From Paragonimus skrjabini miyazakii (lineage: Eukaryota; Platyhelminthes; Trematoda; Plagiorchiida; Troglotrematidae): a stretch of 64,000 nt of DNA. The notes below the pieces were generated by a model. It was not told where the DNA came from. It saw only the letters and a list, made by a program, of their open reading frames with translations, and made no database searches. Both the position numbers and the translations under genes were made by a program. Shown here in pieces: positions 13,101-28,100 of the stretch (position 1 is the stretch's first letter; every line of letters starts with the position of its first letter). The stretch lies in NCBI GenBank assembly GCA_014338405.1, contig JTDE01000459.1, positions 78,301-142,300 on the forward strand, read 5' to 3'.

Positions 13101-16100
13101 TGTCGTCTGCATACTCTACGTTTCGAATTCGAATGCTCGCAAACAGTTCTACACTACCATATTCACAGTTTGTCAGGGTACACTTTAGGATCCCATCTAC
13201 TTCAAAGTTGAACGGGGATGCAGGACAACTTTGTCACATCTCACTTGGGATGCCCAGCTGGCGATACTCTGCCACAAGGTCTAACTCTGCTCGAAGTCTG
13301 ACAGTAAACTGTGTCCAGGAAGTTCACACATATTTCATAAACGCCCTTCCTCGACATACAGTGTAAGAGTGCATCTCGGTCAACCAAATCGAAGGCCTCT
13401 CTGATGTCCAGGAAGACAACTGTTGGCTTTCTATATGAATGGCGGAGTGCAAGCATCTGACGAAGTGTGAAGATGTGAACAATGCAGCCATGGCTAGGGC
13501 TAAACCCACCTTGATCTTCATGGATATGTTCTTCGCGCATTCCGCTTAGTCTACGGAGTAAAATGCTCACAAACAACTATGACACAATTGGAATCAGGCT
13601 AATCCCCGTGTGATTTGCACACGGAGTGCGTAAGCCCTTCATGAAAATGAGGACGATGTTAGCCAATCTCTACTCATTTGGAATAACTTCACTGACGCAG
13701 GGTTTCTGGAGCAGAGCCGTCAGCTCTTCAACTAAGGCCAGTCCTCTGACCACAAAACTGGCAGGAGGAAGTTCGTCTGAGCCGGGTGTCTTGGGACTTT
13801 TCAGAAACGTGGTTTCGGGACAGATTTCTGTTTTCGAGGGCGGAGAAACGTCAACAGACAAATGAGCACAGGCAGAGTCCGAAGGCGTAGTCAATGGCGC
13901 GAGTGGCCAGTTGAACTGTCGTTGGAAGTGCTCAGCCCAGCGCCCTAAGTGTTGTTGAAGGCTATGAATAGGCTCATCACAGGCTTAGCAGATTACCTCG
14001 CTCAAACCTGGCTTCTTGCTACTATTTGCTCGGATGAGATGGAAAAGCTTCCGAAAATTCCTGGTAGCAGCGGTTTATTCCATCTCGATAATACGCTAAG
14101 CTCACCAGGTCTCGCGATCCTCTCGTACTTTTTTCTGGAGCTCCAGACGAATAGTCTTGTGGGCCGAGTTGTACTCGCTCCTGGATGAAATATTTCGGTC
14201 AGCGCCGAGAAATTTCGGTAATCGCACAGAAAACCAGCGTTAGCAGCTGAACGAGTAGTAGTACCACACGAAACAATACTGCACTTATGCGCGGCATAAT
14301 GTGTATGTGCTTCAATGTCGTCTGGTGGTGGAGACCTACACCAGAGGCAAGCGTACACTAGTACGTGTGAAGTGCATCTAGGTTATATACAGTACTTTGT
14401 GGCTGACGACAAAATAGCATCCCACCAAAATGCACGGCAAATATGGTACATGTCGATGCATGATCAGAATCCAAGCAGGTGCTCCAGATTGACTTGCAAT
14501 TGTGAAAACGGTCACGTCACCGATAGCTGACGGCCTTGTGGCCAATATGCGTCCATGATTGACTCGGCGATAGTAATCGCCAGGTGGCGCATTGACGCAT
14601 AGAACGTCGAAAACGAGTACTTGTCAAAAACACACCGTTATCAGCAAAGGACTGTAACAAACGTCCACCGTCGTCTGTTCGACGAGTACCACAAGTGTGC
14701 AGGCCACCCTCGTCAGCGCTTAACCTGCATATTTGAGCGTTTGAGTCTCTAGCGAGTACTACAATGTTCGTGCACCGCACCACATGTAAATGGTTAGTGG
14801 GCTGGTGATAAAAATCATTCGTGACTGCGTCCAAACTACAGTCTGTAGAGGCATATGCTGCAAAAACAATCAGACAGCGCTTGTGATGTGTATTTCTGGA
14901 TGCTCTAACCGTATTTTCCAGTTTGACAGCAAAAATGCGGTTGTTGACGGGAATCCAGTCAAGCAGTGTCTTCTCTACGAATGCGTTAAGGGAAATTTCA
15001 ACACCGGGTTAAACAGTGGCCTGAGCCGCAGGGTCTCCGGACTAGCGCACATTGTACTCGCATGGTGAGGAGGCTGACAGGGATTGGAGAAGTCTCACGG
15101 AGCTAGAATCATGAAGCTGTGTTTCCGCAAGACGACGAATATCAATGGAGAGGATCACCAAAATACGTGCAAGAGCTGCTTGCCGACCGATTTGCCTAAG
15201 TGTTCGAACGGTAAAGGTGGCAAGCTTAAATGATGTTGAAAGGGCGAGTAGGGATTTGTGTCTTTCAAACAAAGGAACCATGGTGTTTGACGCACTGACA
15301 TTCTGGTAGATGAGGTAATTCTCTGGTGTGTGCGTGAAAACGAGATTAGAGGATAATCAAGTGGAAAATTAGTTAACAGAATGGGGGAAATGAGATGGAT
15401 TAATTTGTCATGACGGAAAATAACGTGGAAGCAAAGCTGACTGCCGACACTTTGGGTAAACAGTTACGATTGAGTGATGAGACAAAAATGATAATTAATA
15501 TACGTGTATGTCGGGAAAAGGCACTTTTTCCCAAAGATTCGCATTATTCGCAAGGGAAATGGATCTCTTCATTTTCTGAGAACTAGAAAGCTCACGAGAA
15601 TTCTGGAACGTCCAGGAAGTTACGCTCGCCTCTGATTAGTCCATTCGGCGACCTAGACTCAAGGCCACCGCATACCTATAAATACATTTGCAGTAAATCA
15701 CAATTTTGCCTTTGGGCTGAGCAGCAAATAAAGCTCATTTGAAGGCCGTCTTTTTCCTTACTTGTTGGAGGGGTCTAAGTTGCGAGAGTTGCGTTGCGAT
15801 ATTTGAGCTCTGATTTTCGTACCGTTTTGCAATATCGTTGCGTTCGTTCGTGATAGAGATACTGCTCGCGGTCTTTGCGTTGTTCTTGTCTTTTCTCTAT
15901 CAGGTGGGGTCGTAACAGTGTATAAGCTCACGATTGTGGGGAGAGGATACTTCTCGGTTGCCCAGGCCAAAGAAGGGGATTTGTTTGAGGAGCCCACCCG
16001 GAGCCTTTGGTTCAAAGGAAATCTAGTCTACAAGGCAGCGAGGTGAAGCATGGAGTTGGCAGTTCATTGGAGACTGGTTCGGTTCATACACTCCCATGCA

Positions 16101-19100
16101 GCCACAGTGGGATAGATGAAAGACATGAGTATGCAAAAGTTCATCGAATGATCACAATCAGTAGCACAAAACCTTCTTCGAAGCGTCAACGGACATCGAA
16201 CACACCTAATGCTCACCTCGAGATTGCTTATCAATGTACTTAAGATTCATACGTTAGGTTACGCACAGTTGAGCTTGTTCATAACGGAAATGTCAAGCAC
16301 GTTTAAGCTATACATCAAATTGTGTCTGTTGCAATATGACCCACTGGGTCACCTATTGATCGAAGTCAAGTTCGCTGCTTGGATCCAATACAGTCAATTA
16401 CTTTGATGAGTATACAAAAACATACCAAAAGATGGAGACTATGAGATTACATAAATTCGCGCACTCTCCTCGATAGTTGAAGTGCAAAACATCAAAAACA
16501 ATAACAAAAAGACCGAATCACAGAAAGGCAACAAAAGATGGAGAATTTCCAGCCTCACATCAGCTGACGCAAATGTACAAAGTTCATAACAGTCTCAATG
16601 AACACTGCAAATTGTTGTGTATGCGGAGACTGCATTTTGGGTGCGGTAAGTAAAGCTCACCTAGACATTATTTCTGTGTAACAAGACATACAACTTTGCC
16701 TTTTGATTTCTGAGACAGGTTTACAGACAGAAGCATTCCAAATAGTTCGGATAGAAATCTCTGTGTGTCTGTTTGAGAGCCGGACGACCTCGAACCACAA
16801 TTCGTGGCTGTATACCACACAAAGAAGAAGACTTCGACAAATATCACACTTTAGCCAAACAGTTAAGAATAGCTTCACAACAGGAGTAATCCTGCAATAG
16901 AATCTCAAATGAAATTCACGGAACAAGTATTAACAGAATAATACCAAGGTAACTGGAGAACATGACTGAGTCAGGCTGACTTCGTATGCAGCAGATAAGC
17001 ACAAGCGTAAAACCTACATCTCTAGTATTTAGCGATACAACGAATATGGGCTAGAACAATCAATATAAGAAAATCACAGATGTAAAAATAATTGGCGAGT
17101 GAAAAAAATTGCTTGTGAAACGCAGACAGTCACAACGCCAGAATCTCTCAATACAACGTTACGCCGTGCACGCCAGTCTCCAAGCAAAGATACCAGACAT
17201 TCACCGCACCCAAGCCCTGACGTCGAGAATTTACCCGGTGAACCCAGGTCATACAGTGAACCCCAGATTATCATTTCCAGCCTAACCCACCATGAATGAA
17301 TAGAGTAAGACATGGCAAAAGTTGCGTCGACCTAGGCGAAATAACCAAGTTACTGAAACGTGATTAGTACAGTGGGAGGGGGTAGGCAGAGTTCGTTCAT
17401 TCTGAAAATATGTGAACTTTATCATGTTTAATACAGTGTATCGTCACACGCAGTTGACAGAAGACTGAACAATCTTTGAGTGAGTCTCAACAGTACCATA
17501 TAAGACGACCGCTGGTCGATCACACAATACTCAAATCTGTTCAAAAACATACAGACGTCACATCGGTGCCACAGGTGATGTACTATAGCCAGCGAAATCC
17601 GGCATAAAGCTATACGGAGTTGTGACTCAAACGGACAGTCCACCAAACCTGACATAATTCTTGACGCAGGTTCATCTCACATTTACTCCCGTCAGTCGTC
17701 AACAGCGTAGACAGGCAACACGATGAGTGTTGTAACAATACCCCACACTTGACACGTGCAGCTATCATAGCAAATAGATGAAATGGAACTTGTAACTTAT
17801 CAAAGATGCTCCGAAATATCCGTGAACTATCTGTCTACACCCCAACCAACGATACACAACGTAGATTAGTTAACTGGAATATATAAAACCTTATTAAAAT
17901 GGATCCATCGAAAGATTAATATGATTAAGTGTTTATTTGGAGATAAGAAAGGACAAGCAACCTGATGCAAAAACCTGTTGTCAGGCCTGCCTAAGCTTGA
18001 CGCCCGAACTTGAGCGATATACATAGCAGGTGCAAGTGATTCACACTGTCAAATTTCTTGGCCACAATGCTTGTAAAACGTTCCCAACTCATTACATCAA
18101 ATACTTCAGGGGAGTTCATGAGCCTATGGGGTTAAAGTGAAACTTACAGCATGGTATACTGTCGTCCGCTGGGAGGTTCCAGAGTCGAACATCGCAGGCA
18201 CCCAATGTGTTCCCGTCATCTGAAGCCGACTGTCCAGCTACACTGGCCAGAATGAAATCATCCATATTATCCCCCGCCAGACTACAAGCGACCAGCCCCG
18301 AATGTCCCGTCAAAACGGCTCGACGCTCAGGCAAAAGTGGTGCAAACGTGCGAAAACGGAAAGAACCTGCTTTAGACATCTCAGCTGGAAATTGTTGGCT
18401 CACAGTCAAACGCAACTGGGCGGAATCGTGCGCTTGGAGTCGAGCGTGATCATGTCCCAAACCAGATTGAAAAAGGCATGACTTCTGGATTGGCTGAGGA
18501 CAATCCGGCTTGTCGAAAAAGTGCCAATATCCATCGGATTCCGATATACTCGGCTCTGTTTCACTGTGTTCATAATCTAAGTTGTCCGTGCAGGCAAGAG
18601 AAGGACTTGGTGATTGGATCGACTCGACAATGTCTTGACCAAACGCGTTTTCATTTTGCACGTCAGAGTTTTCAACGTCAACCGCAGGGAATGCTTCTGT
18701 GTTGGTATCTCCAGCTGACGCTTGGTCAGTCAGAGCCAAATCAATGAATGGCTTCCGTAAATCTTGCGTACGAATCAGATGCAATATAGAAGAAAAAGAC
18801 AAAACAGACATTAAAATATGCATCGTCACGGCATTCTAGGAGTTGCGCGTTTAAATTAATGACAGTGATATCCGCAACAAACCTCGAAGTGATGTCTCAA
18901 CACAATACAATTGAGAACAGATGTGCATTTCGTGGTTTGAATATCATATGACTAGCGTGGAAAACTGGATGTCCATCATTCCGTTATCACTTATCGCCGT
19001 AAAACGATGCAAGTTCAACATTCCAGTTGTTTATAGAATTAGACCTCAACTAGTCAGGTAACATTTTGCCACAAGAATGCTGAAAGAGAGCGGATTACGC

Positions 19101-22100
19101 AGGTTGGATTGGTCAGCCAACAGGCACCAGTTAAACTTCGTTGGAAACTTCCAGAAAGCAAGCTTGGACACAAAATACACAAATACTTCGGGATACATGG
19201 ATATACGGCTGACATGAACGCTACCTTATGATAGGAATAACGTCAGCTGAGCTAAGATAAAATGTTTCGTGATGTTCAACACTCCGAACGGTTTCATTCG
19301 TGTTCAGACATGTCAAGTAGAAACCGCAAACCCTTGTGTTACGAAATAAAGCACTTATCCGTTCGGCCACCAGTCCTGTGAGCAACACTTGTGACGAGAG
19401 AATTTGCACGCAATTGAGTTACCGCTCCACGATTGCGGGGTACCGTAGCCAATGCAAACTGACAATTTAAAGTGGACTGTGTCCATCCACATCAACATAG
19501 TGTAAAACGAATTACACATCAATGAAATCTATTATTTTATTTATTTGTTCTGTCCACAGCATGCCCATGAGCCGTATCGATGCTTCAAAGAGGAGTTGAC
19601 AAAGCACTCCATGAATGCTGTTTCCGAAAAAAAGACTGTCTAAGGTGAACTATTCTGAAATTATTTTCCAGAGTAGTCTGAATAACTGTCCAGTTATACA
19701 AACAACCCTGATCTGCTTGTAATATTTTGGCGTGGTTCCAGATACGAACGCACCCAGTTCAATAGAAGTGTAAATATCGGAGATTTTATAATCATGCCAT
19801 AAAGCGAGTGTAAGGGTGGAAGGTAGTGGAACTAAACCACTGCAAACCACTAGAACAGTAAAAGAATTCCATCGCATTTGACTTGATTTTATTGTCTGGA
19901 ACATATTTAGTTCAGCATAAAAAGCACAACCTGTACGTGCAGGGACAACACAATTATGAAGCTTGTTTTACACAAGTTCGCATACACTGTATCAAGCAAA
20001 CTTCTATCATAAGAGAAGTTAACTATAGACAGAATAAGTGTAATGCGTTATCGAAACTAGTAAGGGCGCATGGATTGAATTTGAAGTGGTAATTATTACA
20101 TAGATGCTTTGTTCACCTTTCAGAACGCTACATCAACGTCATGCACGGGCAGCCTGAGTCAACGGATAGTCAGACAAGTAAGAAGGACAGTTGCATTTAA
20201 ACGTAACTTTGTCATACCTTTGTATGTTTATACTTTTTGATTAGTCTGGTATTACCGCGTGTTGCGTAATATATTTTTGGACACAATCTCTGTGTGCTCT
20301 TCTGGTTACATGTTACACAAGATTTAAAGAGAGTAAACAAAACATACAGAACATAATTTGAAAACATTCAACGGAGTTCAAGCAAGCAAGTCTGTGTCAA
20401 CAGTGGCTTTCTTAGAGCATAACGTCGAACAAAAGCTGAGATAGATAAGTTGATTAGAATAACACAGTCGAACCTCTGTCTAACCTAATTGATCACTTAC
20501 AAACACGTTAAAAAAATCTTTCTGATTCACCAGAATATGTGCTTTGCTCCGCCCACCGCTATTGCGCTTGATAGATCGTATCCAACAAATATGTTGCATA
20601 GATCTGGTTTGGTGAAGTTGGCTAGAATTAATGTTCCATCGCCTATATAATTCCGCTATCAATGGCGTTTCAACAACTGAAGATTCTCAAAGATAACACA
20701 GAATGAAACAGGAATTTACTTTAGTAAATAGTATGTAATTAGACTGTATTTCGATGTATGTAAGGTGTCGTCGTGACTACAGAGTCCCAAGTGTTGCCCC
20801 CTAAAACGGCTGATATCACCATATAAGGGAGTTTTGTTTCGGAAATTATTCTTCACGTTTCGAAACTACTTGTGGATTCAAGAGAATAAAACTATGTTTA
20901 CTCAATTTTCTCGAAACAAATTCGGTACATAACATCTTAGTCGGCTTTCGTGTCTAAATAACTGATAATAGCATGGTAACAAAAGCCCACTACGTAGGAA
21001 TCTGCAGTTTCTTATCAGCTAAAATATCCAGATCACCCATACAAATTCACCACTTACCACCGTTGTTTACATATCGCTCACACATCTTGTGAGCAACGTT
21101 GCAAACTGGTGGGACAGAACAAACCGGACCCCCAACGGCCTATTTTTCAACAAGAAACACCAGGTAAAAAGCCAGTGAAGTTTGCAATAACATTTTTTTT
21201 ATTATCTAGATGGGAAATACGTTCCAAGTGAAGCAGCCATGCCACTAACTTTAGCAATGCTAACGTGTAGGGATGTGTGCCTTTAGTAACGGCTGACAGC
21301 TCGCTTTCACCTTGAAAGTGGCTGATCATCTCTCACATGCTCAGGTGGATTCGTATACAGGACGAAATGCTGTTTATGTCCGACTCCCGGGGGCTACCAT
21401 CTTATGGCATAGCGGAATTAGAAATAGGTTAGTTTCAATCATGGATTCTAAAGGGAGCAAACATGTCGGTTACTGCATGTCTACCTTATGGATCCATTCA
21501 AGTGGCGGTCGAATCTCGCCTCGTACAACCACGTGGACTAACATGTACCCACGTTTCATGATGTCTTGTCACAGCGCCTTTCGATACATACGTCGGGTGT
21601 GTACGCGTTAGCAGGAAGAAAGCAATGCAATCCCATGGAGGGAGGAGGATAGTCTTAGTGTTTTAGTGTGGTCCTTTTTATAACTTACTTCGTGAATCCA
21701 TAACGTAAAAAAGTGTTTTTCATAAGTTCGTGTTATTATGAAGTGCAATTAGTTCATCATAGACATCAATACATCAGTGGTTCACACTGATGCTTAACTG
21801 CCACACAACCAAGAAGAAGAAACAAACCTTGTTTAGGAAGAGAGAAGAACAAAAGGGAGGGGAGGGGAAGGGACCTAACCGCTGAAAATAGCTACGTCTA
21901 CACTCAAACATACAACATCAAGGCGCCTACACCTTGCAAACAAACAACCGAGCTGTAAGTGAAAGTAAGGCGTCATCAGCAAGACAGCTTCCTCACGGCT
22001 TTCACTGCCCCAAGTCATTAAGTGCACTCACTTCACAGACAACTCGGACAAGCAAAGACAACATTCACGTCACTGAGCTCGGTTAGCCGTCATCTCAGTT

Positions 22101-25100
22101 AACGTCTCAAGCAACCGACTCAGTGAGTCGCGAAGCCTCCAGCACGCGAGACGAACCCGATCTACAGTAGCCAACCCCTTCGTGTACAATTTCACTTCTC
22201 TACACCAGGTCGTCACCTGTCCACCTCGCACTCTACGTCAGTCGGTCGCAGCGTCGGCAAACAGTGCTCGGTGTGGTAAACGGCTAGCTGGTATCATTAG
22301 TACATGACCTAACCATCTAAGTCTGTGCAAATGTAAGGATTGGACAAAATAACTCGTTTGACAGTCAGTGCCAAACACCCGCTTCCTAATCTCCACGTTG
22401 CTCACTCGTTGGTGCCGCCCAATACGAGCGACTGAACGCAGACATCGGTGGTCAAATACCTGAAGACGGTTCATGTCTTCTACCCTGAGTTCAGTTAGTT
22501 ATACATAAAAAAATAGACACCCTGTGATGTATCAGCAGACTATCGGGCGCCTTCGTGTTCGCAAATTACATTGTTGAAACCAACGGTAGTACATATGTAC
22601 TGTCATCCACTAACTTGAAGCTAGTGTGTGATGAAATGTAAACACCTTTCATGTGCTCATAGTGACACAGCTCGTGGCCTGTCTATCCACTTTCATGAAT
22701 GAATACGGTTTACGCACATGTTTCTAAAAATGTGCAGATGTCGTTTTAATATGTAAACGAATACACTAGATGTCGCCCAGTTGTAGAACGTACGAGGCAG
22801 ACCATATGTTTCGAATGTGAATCTGGACTGAACAGTTAACCACAACCACAACATCCGATGGTCAATATACACCACATATCATACTGTAAATTTGAATATA
22901 TTTTCTGATGGCACATTTTGTAATTCAATGTGAAATAAAAGAAAATTAGATCTTGAGGCAAATGGAGAAGTACACATTATTGTTTTCCGTTGCTACTGTT
23001 TGATGCTAACTTGTTTTAGTAGAGACATGCGTGACCACATGATGTTAAGTAACTAGAGTTCAGTCGTAGGTATAAAACCCTGTCAAAATACATAGATTTT
23101 CATGGAATACTTGATGTGAGGATTAGTGATATTCCTTATTTGGCTCCGGATATTCGACAACGATAACAAACATGTATTGTTAAAAGGCAAACCTGGAAAC
23201 AAATCACACAGTGCCCTGCGCCTATTTACAAGAAGAGGCATAAAGAAATTGACTTAAAGATTGACTTGCGTTAGTTCATTCGAATCTATCCGAAACTGAA
23301 CGTTATTGGCTACAAACACCAAAGGATATAGCAGAAATCAACGGTATTTTGTCAAAGTGCTCTATACCATTTGTACACAAACTTTAAAAATGCCAAAATT
23401 ATGTACAATGTTAACCACATATCTCATCTCTCATTGCTTCCACTGACTAATTTTTGTTAACTAGTTTTCTTTCAAGGTTATACATTGGCACTCTCTGTCA
23501 TCATATCCGTGTAATACAATAAAAACAGTTTACGACTTAGAAGCAAAACGAAGGAACGAAAACATGAGTGTGCGCGATCATCCGGACTACATGACGAAAC
23601 ATTCACTCACACCCTAGTAACAAACTGAGGTTTTTCAACGTCATAGGTGAATTTTTCCAGCAATCGGTTGCATCTAGACACGAAAACTACATTGAAGAAA
23701 AATAGTGGAAAATGGGAAATCTTACCTCTTGTGTAATTTGAGGAGTCCATGGACAGGTTAACGCTAATCACACGCGTCACATCGGTGTCTAGTACTCCAT
23801 TCGATCGATAATCAGTAACAAGATCGAGCATAGTTACTGGATCAAGTGTGTTCGTATCATTATTTCTCCAGACCTTGACAACTCCCTCCACAGATCCGGC
23901 AGCAATGTATCGACCCTGACGAAAAATATGAGGTAAAAAACGATGAGTAAAAGCGATCAACTGTCGACTACAGGTGTGTCATACATTTTTATCCATAAAC
24001 GGAAGACTTTGACTTGGTACAACAGGAATACCACCGTTTCATTCTTACAAAAAAACAACCCGAATAGCAAGAACACATTAGGTATAATGTTGAGTACATT
24101 CTATTGTGCTTATCACTGTGACGAGTACATAGGTCTGCGGGATGTGTGGAAGTGCTGTCATATAATTGCCCGAATCCATTTTTTTCCAAAGGCGTAGGCT
24201 ACCAACAAAATGCGTTGTACTTGGAAGAAAGATAAACTTCTCATTTTCGTTGAGATAGGGCACAGTTCAGTGAAGTCGACTTACCAACCCTGAATTCAGT
24301 GCGTGTAGTCTGATGTTGAACAACATCGGAGAGTTACTGTAAGCACTACATAGTAGCGACCACATGGGTGCAACCGTGTTCATAAGCAAGTAAAACAAAT
24401 GCCAACGATTAGGTAAAATTTATTTAAGTGAGTCATCATTGCAATCAGACTAAGATGAAAATGCACTGAAACGCAGATATGTTTCGAACTTTCTGGGCAC
24501 AGATTACGTGGGAGTTGTATGTGAAAAGAAGTAGTCAATGTGTGTATGATGGATTGATCATGCCGGTTGAAAGCATCCTCGACCATCGATCTATTTGTGG
24601 CTCAGGTTAAGTCGGTGAATTGTGGAAGACAAACTTGGCTCCACGTTTACTCCAAGTATTTCCTCAAACATCTATACGCTTTTAAACGACCCTAGGCTAC
24701 CCCAGTTTCTTCAGGAATTGTCACTGAGGTTTTTCACCCGCTCAATCCATGGGAGCTACGGATGATCTGTGGGGTGCTTCAATCTGAATCTCGGATCTAT
24801 CGTCGTCACAACCCGATGGATTACCGTGAAGAAGGATTTTGATACGTACTGAGAAACACTGATCATGCTTCAACCTACATCAAGCAAATGATATTGGTCA
24901 TTGTGAAGCTCCAATATTGAGACAACATGATATTCATTGAGTTGATTAGAGTGGCGAAAATTTACAGGCCTGATCCTGATAAACGAATTGCAAGTGAATC
25001 TAACAGAAACGGCGGTAAAGTGATCATTAGTAGCACAACTCCAACCGATCTGAATAGTAGACCAGTTATCCAGACGGCCGAGAACGAACTGGACCACTGA

Positions 25101-28100
25101 TAGTTAACTCATACGAAACGTAGGAACATACTTACTTCAACACTCAAACTCGTGATTGAGCCACCCGGTCCATCCAACGTCTGCATCGGTCCGGTCACGA
25201 CAGATTCACCGTAACGATATACACGAATCAACTGATCATTGCTACCGACAATGAGAGAGCAAGTGGTACGGGCCATCTTTCCGACAAGCGTACCCCAAGA
25301 CAAAGCGGTAATCCAGTCATTCGCAGCGTGATGAATTTGCGTAAGGGTCGAAACAATGCAGCCCTCCCAGTCCACCTGGTAGATGGTGACCATCTGCCAA
25401 TAATTTCAACAAAAAAAAATCATCGCGAAATAAGATACAGCAAACAGGCAGGGAGGCGGTAGAGAGCGGCTTGAATCTATCGAGGTAAAGTAACAGAAGT
25501 ACTATGTACCTAGTGATCAAAGTTCACTGAAAATACACGATCAGTTTCGTGAGTGTTGCCACCAATCAGGCATGATCTCATAATCAGACGCGATCAAACA
25601 ACCTACTAAACAAACAGTAGATACTGAAGTTTGTGGTTAATAAGCAGTTACGAATTGGTTGTACCGCTCCTCTCAGACTTAGTGGAGCCCGTAGAACAGT
25701 GTACATATCAACAGCACCTGCAAAAAACCTACAGAAATTCAGGTTGATTAAACATCCCAGATGGTCTTATAAATCTACAGGGTTAAGTAGCATCAATAAT
25801 GTGTGTTTAGTGAACAAAACACAACACACAACTGGTTTCGTGGTAACTACCAAGCATCAAGTATGCGCCCACAGAGAGCCGCGATCACACATCCTACTGC
25901 GCCAATAACAGATGCAGAAGTTTGAAGCTAATACCGCTCTCGACAGGGGCGCTGATTTCACCAAGTACGAGATGTATAGCCGTCGTCTCGCACTCTCAGG
26001 CTGCCCATCAATTGTCACACCGTCTGGTCGAAGTGATACTCACCGTCCCGATCGGCACATGTGCGCCCGCACATAAATCGACCCAAAAACCCTTTTCCAC
26101 ATCCGAACGGACGCACGCGCACGGCCACCATCTGCACACAGCCAATTGGAATCCTCCAACTGGATGCGATTCAGTGCGGTCGAAACACGGACACGCAGAA
26201 CAGGGTTGGATCCGGATCGGAACAGAGAAAAACAATATAACTTTGCAAGACAAGTCAGGGTCTCAGTGAGCGCCGCTACATTAGGCTTGTACACCAATCC
26301 ATGGCACCGGTCTAACCTTTTCCGCTGACTATCATTGGAATGTCGTTATTTGTTGGTAAGTACTGAAGCTATCACGATTAAGAGTTCCACAACAGATATT
26401 TAGCGCAAACATCGCAGAAATGAATTATTAACTACAGATTGGACGCTATGTTTGCGATGGACGAAATTTAGTTATCACGCCAGATGGTATCTACACTCGT
26501 CTAACACTGGAGTAATTTTGTTCACGAGACTAGTGAACATAGTAGAGGTGGAGGCAAAAACGAACTAAACCGCCATTTACACAATGAATTCATCAAACAC
26601 AGACGAATTTATAGCCAGAACTGTGGCTAGAAGTGAAAAGCTCACGATTATCATCAGCGTAAGTTTGCCAAGTGAAGTTCCCGGTAAAGCAACAACTGTC
26701 TACATGAAAATTTTTTGCCAGAAACTGATGAGAGTAAATGAAATGTTAACATATCGCAATATATGTCTTATTTCTGCTCTAGTGAAAGATAAAGTGAAAT
26801 ACTATTTCCCTCTGGTGGTTCTGAAATACTCTACTATCTGTGTTAGCCGCGATTTTAACAATATACTGAGTTCGAAATCGATATTATCTGTAAAGATCGT
26901 TTGACAGTTAAAGCGTAAACCATCTGAACCGGTTCGGCGCGCGCGATCCACGCATGAAAATGCGGATCTTCGGGTTGGTTTGTGTCCTGTACTCAGGTAG
27001 GTATTTCCACAAACACATGCACACAAAGCTTACCACAGGACGAGAAAATAGATAAGCGATTGTACTCTGGTCGCATAATCAAGCTTCTCTGATTGTAGCA
27101 TCGAGTGAAACCGCTATGGTAGCTAATCTGACCAATAAGATTAGTCATGATGTGCATTTATGCGTCACGTGGATCAATAATTCTATCGTCCTTATGTTGC
27201 AAGCAAAGAACACAGTGATGTTCGGCTCAAAATGACCGATAGCCACGGTCATGTCAGAAACAGAGACCAGGATAGCTGAATTGCAAGTCCTCTGGCGTTT
27301 GATGACCAGCGAGTGAATTGGGATTATCCTGTATTCCGAGAATGATCAGCAGGTTGCTTAGATGACAAGACTAGTACTTGCTCGATTAATACACGAAAAA
27401 GGAAATCGTACTGATCTACTGACCACCTACAAAGCATTTATGAAAACCGACACGATGTGCAACAGAACGTACAGCCGCAAGTGAAGGTCATCGATCAATA
27501 ATGCGGTTGATTCTGAGGTTGTTTAAACGATGCTCAGAAGTCCATAGTAAGCAAAAGGCGAACATGAAAGAAATGTAATGCTTCGTGCTACTCTGTGCAT
27601 ACGATCTCTCATAGTGTGGGAGACTACAACCTAAGCAAGTATTATTGGACGATTCGGAGCGCAATCTAAAATTTTCGCCATTTGTTGAACATCTGGATGC
27701 TTGACAGGCGATTTAGATTGACGAAACCATTTCCCACCTCAATAAACTTGATGAAGGTGCTGGCACAATGTTATTGAACACAGAGGTGCACTTTGATGAG
27801 TTAAACAGTTTCTAGGAAATAGAATCCAGAAAAGCGAAAGCCTGAGAAAATGATCTCTAAATACTGAGATACAACGCCAAACGAACGAAGTGAAATACTA
27901 GTGGTCGAGCAGACACGATCAACGATCATTCTAAGACTATGCCGAAAGTTCATGAGCACGGTGCAGAGAAAACGCCAGATTCTAGACATTACGAATAAGC
28001 ACTATCACAGTGGTTAATTGGATTTTTGAGCCGCCTTGCCACAGATTGACTCTATACGTCTTCAGAGATGTTACAGCTTTTAGAAGTCACAAATATACTG

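Noticed and set aside
18207..18747. Plus-strand frames of 80 and 89 codons
   Set aside because: Antisense shadows of the TEP1-like exon at 18148-18762.
19319..19441. tRNA-like sequence with an A box
   Set aside because: No B box at tRNA distance and no cloverleaf.
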